Below, piece by piece: positions 20,274 to 29,269 of a stretch of 64,000 nt of DNA. Origin of the DNA: a virus. The position numbers were made by a program, and so were the translations under genes. The stretch covers positions 26,823 through 90,822 of the IMG/VR virus record IMGVR_UViG_3300025853_000046, one strand, 5' to 3'. Each line of letters starts with the position of its first letter. The stretch's first letter is position 1. The notes under the pieces are model-generated. The model saw only the letters and a program-made list of their open reading frames with translations. It searched no databases and was not told where the DNA came from.

Positions 20274-22798
20274 TAAATCACCATGTCCAGTAATTGTATT
20301 CTTTGTTCTATCTTATCTATAAAACTTTTCCTTACTTTATCCACGGCTTTACCCTTTACGGCAATATTTTTTCCTTCCGTAGTTATGTTATAAGTTCTTT
20401 TACCGGCCCCTTCCGATTGAGCAAAAGATTTTTGTCTTGATGTAGCAAAATCTACACCCGTTAAAGAACTTACAATTTTAATATCAAAGTTCTGTTGATA
20501 ATTTGAAACTGCTTGGGCTTCAACTCCAGAACTTTTTTCAGTAATCATTATTACAAAATTAATTTTTCCAGCAGAAGTATATTTTGTAGGTTGCCCCCAT
20601 TGTTTAGGGTTATTACTTTCATTAGTTAATGTGGCATAGAAAATATTTACTAATTTATCAATTATACTTTCTCCTTTAAACATATCTAAATAACTAAATA
20701 CTGTTTCCTTACCTTTATCTGCAACTATTCTAAGACTACGGTTGAAAAACTTTGATAAAGACAAACGAATATTATCAAAGTCTCCTTCATCTAATTCTCT
20801 ATTATCTAATATATTTTTATACTGTTCTTCATATTTCTTACCTTCTTCTGTTTCAAATAAAGTTTCAAAGTTAGATTCTATTTCTTCTATTGTAGCAGGT
20901 TCGGTCAAATTTCTTAAACTTCTTATGTCTATGTCCAATAGTTCGTCATAAGACTCTAATTGTTTTAATTGATTTTCTGAATATGTTGGTTCAATAACTA
21001 TATCTTCTGATTCATTGTTCCTTACTGAATCAGTATATGTGCCAAACACATCTGATATTTCACCACAAATATCTTTTAAATTTCTCAAATCTTCTCTCAT
21101 GTTATCGTCAAGATTTCTTAAACCATCAACTATTTCTTCTCTTTCTTCTCCAACCATGAAGGGTTCTAAAAAGTTATTTAACCTTTCAATAATATTCTCA
21201 TCGCCCGTAATACCCTCATCTTCTAAATCTTGCTGTTCTTCTTCACCTACAAGAGATTGTTCTGCTTGTAGAGCCACGCCTGTTATTTGAGTATAATAAG
21301 TTTCTATTTCATCTTTTGACATTTGAATTGCTTCTACTTTGTCTAAAAATTCCGTAACTTCTTTAGGTATTTTATCAGGAATTAAGTCGCTTAAAAGACC
21401 GTCTACTATGTCTTCTACTGTTTCTTCATATTCACCTCCAACCGGAATATCCATTTTAGAAGTAAAAGAACCCTTTGAAGATATTTTATCGTAAGGTTTT
21501 TTACCAGCCTTAACATCTAAGAAATCATCAACTGGAATCCAGTCTTGTTCTCTTGTCGTTAAAGTATATTTCCTTTGACCTCTACTAAGTTTCACATCAT
21601 AATCAAAACCTTTTGAATTTACCAAATGGTCTCTAATTACATTTTTCAATGAACTTTCGGAAACGGTTTCTACTCTTTCAACCATACTTGTATCTCTTGT
21701 CCTTGTTCCAACTTCAGGTAAATCAACATCTTCGACTCCTCTACGCTGAACTTCAACAACTTCGGGTGGATTTAAGTTATCTATATAATCATTGATTTGT
21801 GTATAATACTCATCGCTAATATTCATCAATTTACCTAATTGTTCTCCAGTAAAATCAACGGACTCCTCGCCTTCTTTTAATGCTCGCCTTTCTCCCTTGA
21901 CTGTATCGGGAATAGTATAATTTCCTTCTATCCATTTCTTTGTTACCTTTCTTAGGAAAGTTTTCCACTTAATAGGTGATAAACTCCCTAATACATTTAA
22001 GAAATCAAAATACTGTTGAGCAGTCATTTCTTTTAAAATTAATCTTCTATTATTAGGAAGTCTTGGTATTTCACCACTTGTATCTAAACCCTTTATACCA
22101 TTATCGGATGCCCATTCTGCTAACATATCTCCCCATTGAGACTCCTCAATTTCTGTTAATTGTATATACGGGGGACTACTTCTCTGAAAATCTTTAGGAT
22201 ATTTAGCACCTTCAATACCATCTAAGGCTCTAAATATATCATTTAATATTGCTTCTGCCCAACCCTCTCTCGCTATAACTTTTGCATTTGCTTTAACTTG
22301 AGAAGTTGTAGTGCCATCCTCTCCTACCTTTTCGGCAAATAATGATTTAATAGAATTAAACATATTGCCTGTTTTGATAAATTGCTTATAACCATGTTTT
22401 CCAATTGCTCTTAAAACATTTTCATCATTAATATCTAAGATAGAATAAAAATTTAAAGATTCCCCTTCAAGAACATCTCTTAAAGTTAAGGGAGTTCTTT
22501 CTGAATAACCAAAGTCTTCCAATAAATTCTGTGCTAAAGTATCGTCTTTACCGTAAAAATCTTCTAAATCCATATTTAGAACATCTTCAAAAGCCGTTTT
22601 GTTAATCTTGTCAAACTCTTTATCATTGTAGTCAATCAAACCTCTCACATTTTCGTGGTTGGTTCTTATAAAGGTCGGTAATTTATTCTTGTTAATAGTT
22701 TCACTAAGAATATACTCTACCATTATACGCCTTGCTGTATCTATACTATACTTAGTATTATTAGGTATCGTATCATTATATGTTGGAACATTAGTCAC
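20273..22798 (-). CDS. Large acidic protein of unknown function in the head module
   Basis: This protein is about 841 residues. I take the GTG at 22798 because GAGGTGG lies six bases before it; an upstream in-frame GTG at 22807 is the alternative. It is Glu/Asp-rich and mostly helical. Residues about 500-620 are especially acidic. The C-terminal 100 residues (INFVIMITEKSSGVEAQAV...) look like a compact alpha/beta domain. It carries no WxxILK tag. It lies between capsid decoration and connector genes. I recognise no family; an internal virion protein is possible. Confidence 0.7.
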   Translation of the reverse strand: MTNVPTYNDTIPNNTKYSIDTARRIMVEYILSETINKNKLPTFIRTNHENVRGLIDYNDKEFDKINKTAFEDVLNMDLEDFYGKDDTLAQNLLEDFGYSERTPLTLRDVLEGESLNFYSILDINDENVLRAIGKHGYKQFIKTGNMFNSIKSLFAEKVGEDGTTTSQVKANAKVIAREGWAEAILNDIFRALDGIEGAKYPKDFQRSSPPYIQLTEIEESQWGDMLAEWASDNGIKGLDTSGEIPRLPNNRRLILKEMTAQQYFDFLNVLGSLSPIKWKTFLRKVTKKWIEGNYTIPDTVKGERRALKEGEESVDFTGEQLGKLMNISDEYYTQINDYIDNLNPPEVVEVQRRGVEDVDLPEVGTRTRDTSMVERVETVSESSLKNVIRDHLVNSKGFDYDVKLSRGQRKYTLTTREQDWIPVDDFLDVKAGKKPYDKISSKGSFTSKMDIPVGGEYEETVEDIVDGLLSDLIPDKIPKEVTEFLDKVEAIQMSKDEIETYYTQITGVALQAEQSLVGEEEQQDLEDEGITGDENIIERLNNFLEPFMVGEEREEIVDGLRNLDDNMREDLRNLKDICGEISDVFGTYTDSVRNNESEDIVIEPTYSENQLKQLESYDELLDIDIRSLRNLTEPATIEEIESNFETLFETEEGKKYEEQYKNILDNRELDEGDFDNIRLSLSKFFNRSLRIVADKGKETVFSYLDMFKGESIIDKLVNIFYATLTNESNNPKQWGQPTKYTSAGKINFVIMITEKSSGVEAQAVSNYQQNFDIKIVSSLTGVDFATSRQKSFAQSEGAGKRTYNITTEGKNIAVKGKAVDKVRKSFIDKIEQRIQLLDMVI

Positions 22799-22808
22799 GC
22801 ACTCCACC

Positions 22809-23282
22809 TCAATTGTGCAGTACGAAGATTTCTAAGTTAGACCAATCAGAAGAAGATATTTTAATACCATTCCTACAAACAACATTAAAACCACGATAGA
22901 AATATGTAGTATCGGCGGCTATGTGAAACTTACATATTAAATTAGCAAGACTATGAAATTGTAAAGGGCCGTTTGTATTTCCACCTGTAGTAGATGCAGT
23001 AAGTTCAACAGTTGTTGAATCAGTAATAGATAAGACCTTTGTATCAACAGGAATGCCTGTTCCTGTAACTAAATCTCCTACCGCAAATGCCGATGAATCT
23101 TCGACGGTTACTGTAGGGTCATTATTATAAGTAGATACTTGAGTAGATGGGTCATTATTATTATCGGAAATATAGACAATGGAGGCTGTTGCCCCGTTGA
23201 AAACATTTACTCCTTCAAATGTTCCACCTTTAGTAGAAATATTTTGGTTATTGCTTGTTACTTTCGTTGAATTATACGGCAT
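22809..23282 (-). CDS. Capsid-associated protein with VTGTGIP beta-domain
   Basis: This is a 157-residue protein with GAGGG before the start at 23282. Residues about 55-105 form the same beta-domain (DLVTGTGIPVDTKVLSIT, then VELTASTTGG) seen in the hub and fibre of this window. The C-terminal part (YFYRGFNVVCRNGIKISS) resembles small surface domains. Its place after the capsid genes suggests a head fibre or decoration protein. Function is inferred only from domain sharing and position. Confidence 0.65.
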   Translation of the reverse strand: MPYNSTKVTSNNQNISTKGGTFEGVNVFNGATASIVYISDNNNDPSTQVSTYNNDPTVTVEDSSAFAVGDLVTGTGIPVDTKVLSITDSTTVELTASTTGGNTNGPLQFHSLANLICKFHIAADTTYFYRGFNVVCRNGIKISSSDWSNLEIFVLHN

Positions 23283-23327
23283 ATCTTTCCCTCTTATTTA
23301 TCGTTAAGAAGCGTTAGGTATTAAACC

Positions 23328-23675
23328 TTACTCTTCTTCTAATACAGTTAGACCAAGTAGTGCGGCTTTGCTATCAGATAATTTATAAGAAATTCCTTGT
23401 TCTTTTAACCAAGCCTGTAAATCACGCTTAGTCATTGAAGAGAAATCAAGGACATCCGCTTCACTGACTTCTTCAACAATAGTCTCTTCAACAATGGTTT
23501 CTTCAACCAATGTTTCTTCAACCAATGTTTCTGTCTCAGCGGAGTCCAAGATTTCAAATCCATTCTTAATAAAAAATTCTAACAAACGCTCATCAACCTC
23601 GTAAGTCAATCCACCTAAGTATTGACTACCAAAGATTGTTTTTGTTCCACCTGTAATATTTTTTACTCTTAACAT
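23328..23675 (-). CDS. Small head protein with VEET repeats and C-terminal HeH/SAP-like helix pair
   Basis: This is a 115-residue protein with GAGGTGAGTAA before the ATG. The N-terminal 45 residues (MLRVKNITGGTKTIFG) look like a small beta domain common downstream of capsid genes. Residues about 48-70 are a four-fold acidic repeat of ET-L/I-VE. The C-terminal 40 residues (MTKRDLQAWLKEQGISY) resemble a HeH/SAP-type helix-extended-helix motif. It may be a head completion protein. The domain calls are by eye. Confidence 0.65.
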   Translation of the reverse strand: MLRVKNITGGTKTIFGSQYLGGLTYEVDERLLEFFIKNGFEILDSAETETLVEETLVEETIVEETIVEEVSEADVLDFSSMTKRDLQAWLKEQGISYKLSDSKAALLGLTVLEEE

Positions 23676-23684
23676 TTACTCACC

Positions 23685-24284
23685 TCATAGAAGACCGTAT
23701 GCTCTAATTCTAAAAGTTCCTAAGTCACCTGTAACAACTGCACCCGTTGAAAGGGTGCTTGGTTCAAGAACTAAATATTCTCCAAGAGTAGCAAGAGCAG
23801 TAGCATCTGTAAAAAGCGCACCAGCAGTTGTAATTCTTGTATTTAGTTGAACCAATTTGTTTTCCTGTGCCATAACTTCAATGTGGCTAAGTCGGGAAAG
23901 TCCCAAATCCGAAGCAACAAGAGAAAAGTTATTTCCAACAATAGTAATTTCATCATTTGTAGCATCTGCCGCAACTGCTGAAACAACCATAGTATTTACA
24001 CCATCGGTACTAACAATAGTAACTTCACCATCATTTCCACCTGTAGCGGATGAACCAAGAGTAATTGTACTTCCCGGTGTATAATTTGTTGCGGCATTAA
24101 GAGCAGTTCCACTTGCACGAGTAATCGTGTTTGTAGCGGCTACATAATTTACTGTTGTTGTTACTGATGCTGTTGCACTCTTAGTTACATTAAGGATAAA
24201 ATCAACATAGTAATAATGTCCTTGAACTTTTGGTGCAGTAGAACCGTGGTGGTCTGCGATTAATGTGATTGCGTTTAATCCCAT
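23685..24284 (-). CDS. Capsid decoration / minor capsid protein candidate
   Basis: This 199-residue, Thr/Ala/Ser-rich beta protein lies directly after the major capsid gene, with a strong GAGGTGATTTAGT ribosome-binding site. Low charge and strand-rich repeats (VTIVSTDGVNTMVVSA) are typical of capsid decoration or head-fibre proteins. It has no known motif. The strong initiation signal next to the capsid gene suggests many copies per virion. The role is inferred. Confidence 0.6.
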   Translation of the reverse strand: MGLNAITLIADHHGSTAPKVQGHYYYVDFILNVTKSATASVTTTVNYVAATNTITRASGTALNAATNYTPGSTITLGSSATGGNDGEVTIVSTDGVNTMVVSAVAADATNDEITIVGNNFSLVASDLGLSRLSHIEVMAQENKLVQLNTRITTAGALFTDATALATLGEYLVLEPSTLSTGAVVTGDLGTFRIRAYGLL

Positions 24285-24295
24285 ACTAAATCACC

Positions 24296-25531
24296 TCATT
24301 GAAGGTCAATTAACTTGCCTTGTCCACGCACATAAGTACACATTGTTTCTCCGATTGTTCGGTAAAGTCCTCGGTGTCCTAAGAATCCGTGTCCGAAAAC
24401 TTCCTTAGTGTTCATACCACCTTCAAAGTATTCAGTAGGCTTAAGAGTACACAAGAACAAATGGTCGGTATCAAGAAGTAAAATATCTGAAATACCGCTT
24501 CCGCCTGTTGGCATATCCTTACAAGGAATAATAGGAATGTCGTGATAGGTAGCAACCTTAAATCCGACTTCTCTTCCCTTAACTCCTTTAATACCACCAT
24601 GAGAAGGAACAACTTCTGTTCGACCCATGAATCTTTCTTGGGCTTGGAGAAGTTCTCCTAATGTTTGAATGGTGTCATATCCTGTAAGGAAAACCTTTGG
24701 TGAACCGCCACGAGCCATCAAGTTTCGTAGAGCAGTATTAAGCATATTAACAGTCAAGTTACGAGCAGTTCCCGAATTTGAATCAACATATGCTTCAAGG
24801 TATTCTGTTCCCGACGAAGCACGAACAGTTCCGAAAAGATTTAGTTTTGCATTACCGTCAAGATTAGACAAAGCATTCATTTCTGCATGAGTTGAAACAA
24901 TCTTGTAAAGTGAAGTAAGAGAACGCTCTGGATTGTCGTAGTCTTTTCCACTTGAGGCAGGTGCATCCAAACCGGAAGTAGTCAAATCAGTAAGAACCAT
25001 TGAGTTCATGGCTTCTGCGTGTGAAATACCAACTTCTTCACGGTAGGTAGAAATAATATCTCCGATACCATCATCCATTCCTCCGAGAAGTTGTGCAATC
25101 TCCGAAAGTTCAAAGGTATGCGCAACAGTCTTAGGAGAAAGACTTAGGTTTGCGAAAGTAGGCTTAATTTCATCAATATTGGAAATTGTAGCGTTTTCTA
25201 CTTGTCCACCGAGAGTGTCCAAATCGGAAACAGTAAAAACATCAGTATTACCACCAAGAGAACGCCCCTTCATAACTCTCCAACCACTACTCTTCCACGG
25301 CTTCTTAGGAAGCATTGAAAGTGCGTTAATTTCTCGGTTAATCATAGACCAAACTTTTTGTCCATAAACCAAGTTATACAAAGTAGCATCTCCACCCGAA
25401 GAAGGTGTTCCGCCTGTTTGGTCGTGAATAGGGTGAATACCCGTAAGTGCGGCTTTCAAAATATTACTTCCTCCGGATAGTCCGTAGGTCGCTCGCTCTA
25501 AGTCTTCAATTGTTCTAAAATATCCTGTCAT
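24296..25531 (-). CDS. Major capsid protein, HK97 fold
   Basis: This is a 411-residue protein. The ATG at 25531 follows AGAGGTGC and comes one base after the stop of the protease/scaffold gene. The chain has an HK97-type layout: a helical N-arm with delta region, an E-loop region, a long spine helix region (TVAHTFELSEIAQLLGG, ISTYREEVGISHAEAMN), and a P-domain with the ILLLDTDHLFLCTLKP strand pair near the end. The order protease, scaffold, capsid is typical. It forms the icosahedral shell. No proteolytic site is assigned by eye. Confidence 0.88.
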   Translation of the reverse strand: MTGYFRTIEDLERATYGLSGGSNILKAALTGIHPIHDQTGGTPSSGGDATLYNLVYGQKVWSMINREINALSMLPKKPWKSSGWRVMKGRSLGGNTDVFTVSDLDTLGGQVENATISNIDEIKPTFANLSLSPKTVAHTFELSEIAQLLGGMDDGIGDIISTYREEVGISHAEAMNSMVLTDLTTSGLDAPASSGKDYDNPERSLTSLYKIVSTHAEMNALSNLDGNAKLNLFGTVRASSGTEYLEAYVDSNSGTARNLTVNMLNTALRNLMARGGSPKVFLTGYDTIQTLGELLQAQERFMGRTEVVPSHGGIKGVKGREVGFKVATYHDIPIIPCKDMPTGGSGISDILLLDTDHLFLCTLKPTEYFEGGMNTKEVFGHGFLGHRGLYRTIGETMCTYVRGQGKLIDLQ

Positions 25532-25532
25532 T

Positions 25533-26180
25533 TTAAGCACCTCTGTTGTATTTGTCCATTAATTCGTGAACTTCATTCCATGACATTTCTGAAATGTTAT
25601 CGAAGTCCTCACTAAGTTGATTGGACACAGATTGAGTTTCTGCGGCCTTAGCGATAGTGTTGTTCTCAAGAGATTTCTTCAATTGAGAAAATTCTTCCTT
25701 AAGTGAAAGAACTGCGTCTGCGGCATTAAACTTGCTCTTAGCAATTTCATCTGCTTCGAGTGCAAGGTCTTTATTATATCGGGCTTCAAATTCAGCCTTA
25801 ATAACTTCGTATGCACGAGCCTCTTCTTTTTCAGCCTTGAATTGTTCATAGGCTTTTTCGATGTTTGACTTTGAAAGGTCAAGAGAATCAATAGATTCGG
25901 CCTTTGCTTCAACAAATTCCGAAAACTCGGCTTTCATTTCTCGACCCATCTTTTCTTCATCTTTCATTTCTTCAACATCATCATCATCATCAGATTCTGC
26001 TTTCATTTCTTCGCTGTCATAGTCTCCCATTTCAACGGACTCCTCTTCCATTTCATCCATCATCTCAAGTTCTTCCTCTTGTTCGAGGGTGTCCATTGTA
26101 TTCTTGAGAACCGTGGATTCACGGAGTTCAGCCATTACTTCATTAAACTCATTAAGAGCCTTTTCTATTTCTGTATTCAT
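25533..26180 (-). CDS. Nested scaffold protein from an internal start
   Basis: Inside the protease gene an internal ATG at 26180 (Met180) is preceded, 8 bases upstream, by AAAGGAGG (26196-26189), the strongest ribosome-binding site in this operon. Translation from it gives a 215-residue protein made only of the acidic helical scaffold domain, as in lambda C/Nu3. This would supply excess scaffold over protease. The C-terminal 20 residues contain the W-motif that resembles the N-terminal tag of cargo proteins. The nested product is predicted from the site and phase. Confidence 0.7.
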   Translation of the reverse strand: MNTEIEKALNEFNEVMAELRESTVLKNTMDTLEQEEELEMMDEMEEESVEMGDYDSEEMKAESDDDDDVEEMKDEEKMGREMKAEFSEFVEAKAESIDSLDLSKSNIEKAYEQFKAEKEEARAYEVIKAEFEARYNKDLALEADEIAKSKFNAADAVLSLKEEFSQLKKSLENNTIAKAAETQSVSNQLSEDFDNISEMSWNEVHELMDKYNRGA

Positions 26181-26717
26181 TTTATTATCCTCCTTTATTA
26201 GGTTAAATTTTGCTTCAGGGTTTATGCCCTCTTCGCATATGGTGATTTCATGTAATTCAAGTTTATCAATTTCTTTATAACTTCCGGTATCGGAGTCATA
26301 TTTATTTGTCTTGTTTATCGCCTGTCCACCTATTGAAAAAGAACGAAGATTACCCTTTCTTACATCACGAGCAACCTCCTTAGCCTTTTCAATATCATTT
26401 CTTAATTTTATCACCACAAAAAACCCTGTATCATCAACGCCTGTTTTTAGGACTTTACCATTGGAATCTGTATATTGGTCTACGACCTCTCCGACTTGAA
26501 CATTAGAATGTGTAATCATAACATTTCTATATCGGTCTTGTTTCATAAACTTATCAGCCGCTTCACGAATTGCGCCTAAAGTAATTTTATCATTTTGTTT
26601 ATCTACTACATCAACTGATGCGTAGCCAGCAATAACACATTCATTATTTTCTTTAAGAATAACGAATTCTCCACCGCTATTTGGCTCATCACCAAACATA
26701 GGAGTACTTAACTGCAT
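25533..26717 (-). CDS. Prohead protease fused to scaffold domain
   Basis: This is a 394-residue protein. Residues 1-170 form an HK97/herpes-type prohead protease: MITHSN with the likely catalytic His70, RSFSIGG with the likely Ser128, and LHEITICEEGINPEAKF as the third motif. Residues 180-394 are an acidic helical scaffold. A polyacidic run lies near residues 220-260, and the tail ISEMSWNEVHELMDKYN closes the chain. A TTTATATA box lies about 26 bp before the ATG, which has no ribosome-binding site, so the mRNA is probably leaderless. It cleaves scaffold and cargo during head maturation. Confidence 0.88.
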   Translation of the reverse strand: MQLSTPMFGDEPNSGGEFVILKENNECVIAGYASVDVVDKQNDKITLGAIREAADKFMKQDRYRNVMITHSNVQVGEVVDQYTDSNGKVLKTGVDDTGFFVVIKLRNDIEKAKEVARDVRKGNLRSFSIGGQAINKTNKYDSDTGSYKEIDKLELHEITICEEGINPEAKFNLIKEDNKMNTEIEKALNEFNEVMAELRESTVLKNTMDTLEQEEELEMMDEMEEESVEMGDYDSEEMKAESDDDDDVEEMKDEEKMGREMKAEFSEFVEAKAESIDSLDLSKSNIEKAYEQFKAEKEEARAYEVIKAEFEARYNKDLALEADEIAKSKFNAADAVLSLKEEFSQLKKSLENNTIAKAAETQSVSNQLSEDFDNISEMSWNEVHELMDKYNRGA

Positions 26718-26740
26718 GATAGGGTCTGTGCTATGTGGAC

Positions 26741-26748
26741 TATATAAA
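26741..26748 (-). promoter_or_regulatory. Archaeal TATA box of the protease-scaffold-capsid operon
   Basis: On the minus strand the sequence is TTTATATA, a textbook archaeal TATA box. Its centre lies about 27 bp before the ATG at 26717, so transcription would begin at or next to the start codon. No ribosome-binding site precedes that ATG, which agrees with a leaderless mRNA. It lies in the short gap after the ligase gene, so it would raise capsid expression independently of the upstream operon. Confidence 0.7.
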
Positions 26749-26759
26749 ACTATTTAATT

Positions 26760-28850
26760 TTAAGAATCGTCTTCATAGATATTAATTAGCCCTGAGTCAC
26801 TCGATTTAGGGGCAGGTTTTGATTCATACCCTGTCCATGCGAGCCACATTTCTTTGTCTTGAACAGGTAAAAATCTACAATGTATTTTAGTTTTTACCTC
26901 TTTTCCATTTAGAATATACTCGTGATAACCTTTTCTTTGTGCGCCTAAAATCATTGGCCCACGCTCAAGTAGTGTTTCAGTATCAGGTTTTGGTATTTGC
27001 TTACAGGGGTATTTACCGGACTCTCCTAAAAAGTCGTATATCTGTTCATCCCCACTTACTCGTATTTCCCAAGTCATCTTTTTACCTTGATAAATTATTA
27101 CAAAATGTAAATATCCGTTCTTTGTAATCCAAAGTTCAAACTCCCCCTTACGAACTTCTGCTTTATTTAACACATCATCATCGTGGCTAAACTTTCCAGC
27201 AGAATAAACAATTCCGTATGTTTCACCCGCTTTCATTAAACGGTCTTTCATTTTATTTTGTGAATTATTAAAAAGTCTATTCATCATCTTAGGGTCATGT
27301 TTAGTGGCTCTACCAAAAATATCATCTGCGGATAAATTACCATAATCCATTACTAATTGTTTTACGAATATAAAAAACCTACCATTATCTTTACCATAGG
27401 CATCTTTTAATTCTTCTTTCCAAAAGTCTATATCTATTGAAGCGTTTTTGGACATTAAATTTTTATCTTTAAATCCGTGAAAAATAAATCCATCTAAATC
27501 TAATTCTGTTTGAAGTTTTGCTACACCATGTATTCCATCTGTAATTTCATATGACTTTGTAAGGGCTTCTATTTTGTAATCCCCAAGACTTTTCTTTCCA
27601 CCTGTTGTTAAAAATTCAAGAGTAATTAACTTATCGGGAAGTTTTACTTCAGGTATTTCGTGAAACTTTGAATTGAATAAAGAGAATCCCTTCTTAGGAT
27701 TACCCATAATTTCATCTGCCGTTACACGAATAATAGTTCCCTCTTCTACATCTTGTTTAGTATTTGTTGTCTTACCGACATTCATGTAAAAGTCTCCATC
27801 CATTTCAACAGCCTTAATACTATCTTCTTCAACAGGCCCGATACCCATAGAGTAGCCAAAAGTTCCATTTTTATTTTCAGTTTTAGACAAAACTATAACA
27901 TCTAAGTCTACAAATTTTTTCCACTTAATCCATTTAGGGTTTTTCTTTTTACCAATAACATAAGAAGATTTAGCATCTTTAATAACCACACCCTCGGATG
28001 CAGGATTATCCATTATCTGCATAGCGTATTCTTCAATCTCGGATAAAGAATCAGCATCACGGGTATTACTTTTATTTGGAAATAATACCTTTTCATCTGC
28101 GTTTGCTGAAAAATTTTTCATAAGAATCATAATGCGTTCTTCTAATTTTTCAGACGCTACGGACTTATCTTCAAAATACATAATATCAAATACATGCGCT
28201 TTAATATCTGCTTCTTCTGTTACCTTTTTATTAATATGGGCAAGAGTATCTGCTCGAACTAAAGGTTCTCCGTCTTTATACATTACTGCTTCGCCGTCTA
28301 AAATACAACTTGGAAAAACTCTATTTTCTAAAACCTTAACAACATCAGGCATTTTGTCGGTAATGTCTCTTGCGTTAAATGTGTAAATCTTAACCTTATT
28401 TTCAAACTTATGAATTTGTATTCTTAGACCATCGTATTTTTCTTGAACAATATAATCATTTGTAAGCCCTTTAATTTCTTTCATGTCGTCTATTTCAAAT
28501 ATACGATACATTGGTTTATTCGGTTCTATGAATTTTTCGGGTCTATCTTGTTTTACTATTTCAATAGGAGATTGCCTATTATTAAAATATCCATAAATTT
28601 CACCTGCTTTATTATTTGCTACCGAAAAAGAATCATCAGAAAACAAAACACTGTCATCTATATTAGGAAATTGTTCCTTAATTTTGGGGTCTTTTAAAAG
28701 TTCTCTCAATTGAACTACTAATTTTTCCCAATCCTTTTCATATGCTTTAGGATTTTCCTTAGCACTTAAAAATGTAGCACGAACCATGTTACTTAAAGAA
28801 GAAACATTTTTTACTACACTATCAAATTGAGTAAATATCATTACTCTCAC
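26760..28850 (-). CDS. ATP-dependent DNA ligase with C-terminal extension
   Basis: This 696-residue protein has the nucleotidyltransferase motifs in order: EKYDGLR (Lys138, the adenylation site), ILDGEA (183-188), FDIMYFED (221-228), EGVVIK (286-291) and KWIKWKK (306-312). An OB-like region follows. The last 190 residues (LHFVIIYQGKKMTWEIR..., ending WLAWTGYESKP) faintly resemble the 3'-phosphoesterase module of LigD-type ligases, without certainty. The N-terminal 130 residues are extra. The start overlaps the previous stop as ATGA. Its place among head genes rather than replication genes is unusual. Confidence 0.88.
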   Translation of the reverse strand: MRVMIFTQFDSVVKNVSSLSNMVRATFLSAKENPKAYEKDWEKLVVQLRELLKDPKIKEQFPNIDDSVLFSDDSFSVANNKAGEIYGYFNNRQSPIEIVKQDRPEKFIEPNKPMYRIFEIDDMKEIKGLTNDYIVQEKYDGLRIQIHKFENKVKIYTFNARDITDKMPDVVKVLENRVFPSCILDGEAVMYKDGEPLVRADTLAHINKKVTEEADIKAHVFDIMYFEDKSVASEKLEERIMILMKNFSANADEKVLFPNKSNTRDADSLSEIEEYAMQIMDNPASEGVVIKDAKSSYVIGKKKNPKWIKWKKFVDLDVIVLSKTENKNGTFGYSMGIGPVEEDSIKAVEMDGDFYMNVGKTTNTKQDVEEGTIIRVTADEIMGNPKKGFSLFNSKFHEIPEVKLPDKLITLEFLTTGGKKSLGDYKIEALTKSYEITDGIHGVAKLQTELDLDGFIFHGFKDKNLMSKNASIDIDFWKEELKDAYGKDNGRFFIFVKQLVMDYGNLSADDIFGRATKHDPKMMNRLFNNSQNKMKDRLMKAGETYGIVYSAGKFSHDDDVLNKAEVRKGEFELWITKNGYLHFVIIYQGKKMTWEIRVSGDEQIYDFLGESGKYPCKQIPKPDTETLLERGPMILGAQRKGYHEYILNGKEVKTKIHCRFLPVQDKEMWLAWTGYESKPAPKSSDSGLINIYEDDS

Positions 28851-29269
28851 ATCTCGTCACTTGGAGTTAAAGCCGCCTCTTCATTTACCGTTAAGGTATG
28901 TCGAAGACGCTTAAGTTTTCCGAGTGCTGTTTCTAAAGCGGCCTCTACATCTTTATCTTGAGAATCTTCGGCAGGTGCTACTGATTCTACACGAACTTCT
29001 TCTTGGTCGGGTTCTGCTTTGTATGTCATATTTTCAGGCATTAATTTACTTTGGTAATTTCTCTTAACCGTCGTCTGTTCCTTTGTAATTGGTTTAGCCG
29101 CCAACCGTTCAACATTAACTTGCTTTCCAGCATTCTCATTCTTTTGTGCATCGGCAGGTTCATACCCCAGTGCATTAGTAAGCAAAACTGTAAGTTCAGT
29201 TAATTGCGTTAAAACATCTACTCCCTGCATATCGGCTTCATCGGCTACCATTGTTTCTTTTTTACTCAT
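28847..29269 (-). CDS. Acidic head-module protein of unknown function
   Basis: This is a 140-residue protein between the small scaffold-like gene and the ligase gene, overlapping both by 4 bp (ATGA junctions). It is Glu/Ala-rich with a disordered middle and a helical end (EAALETALGKLKRLRHTL). The length and composition fit a scaffold accessory or internal head protein, but no family is recognised. Tight coupling to neighbours supports expression with the head operon. Confidence 0.6.
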   Translation of the reverse strand: MSKKETMVADEADMQGVDVLTQLTELTVLLTNALGYEPADAQKNENAGKQVNVERLAAKPITKEQTTVKRNYQSKLMPENMTYKAEPDQEEVRVESVAPAEDSQDKDVEAALETALGKLKRLRHTLTVNEEAALTPSDEM

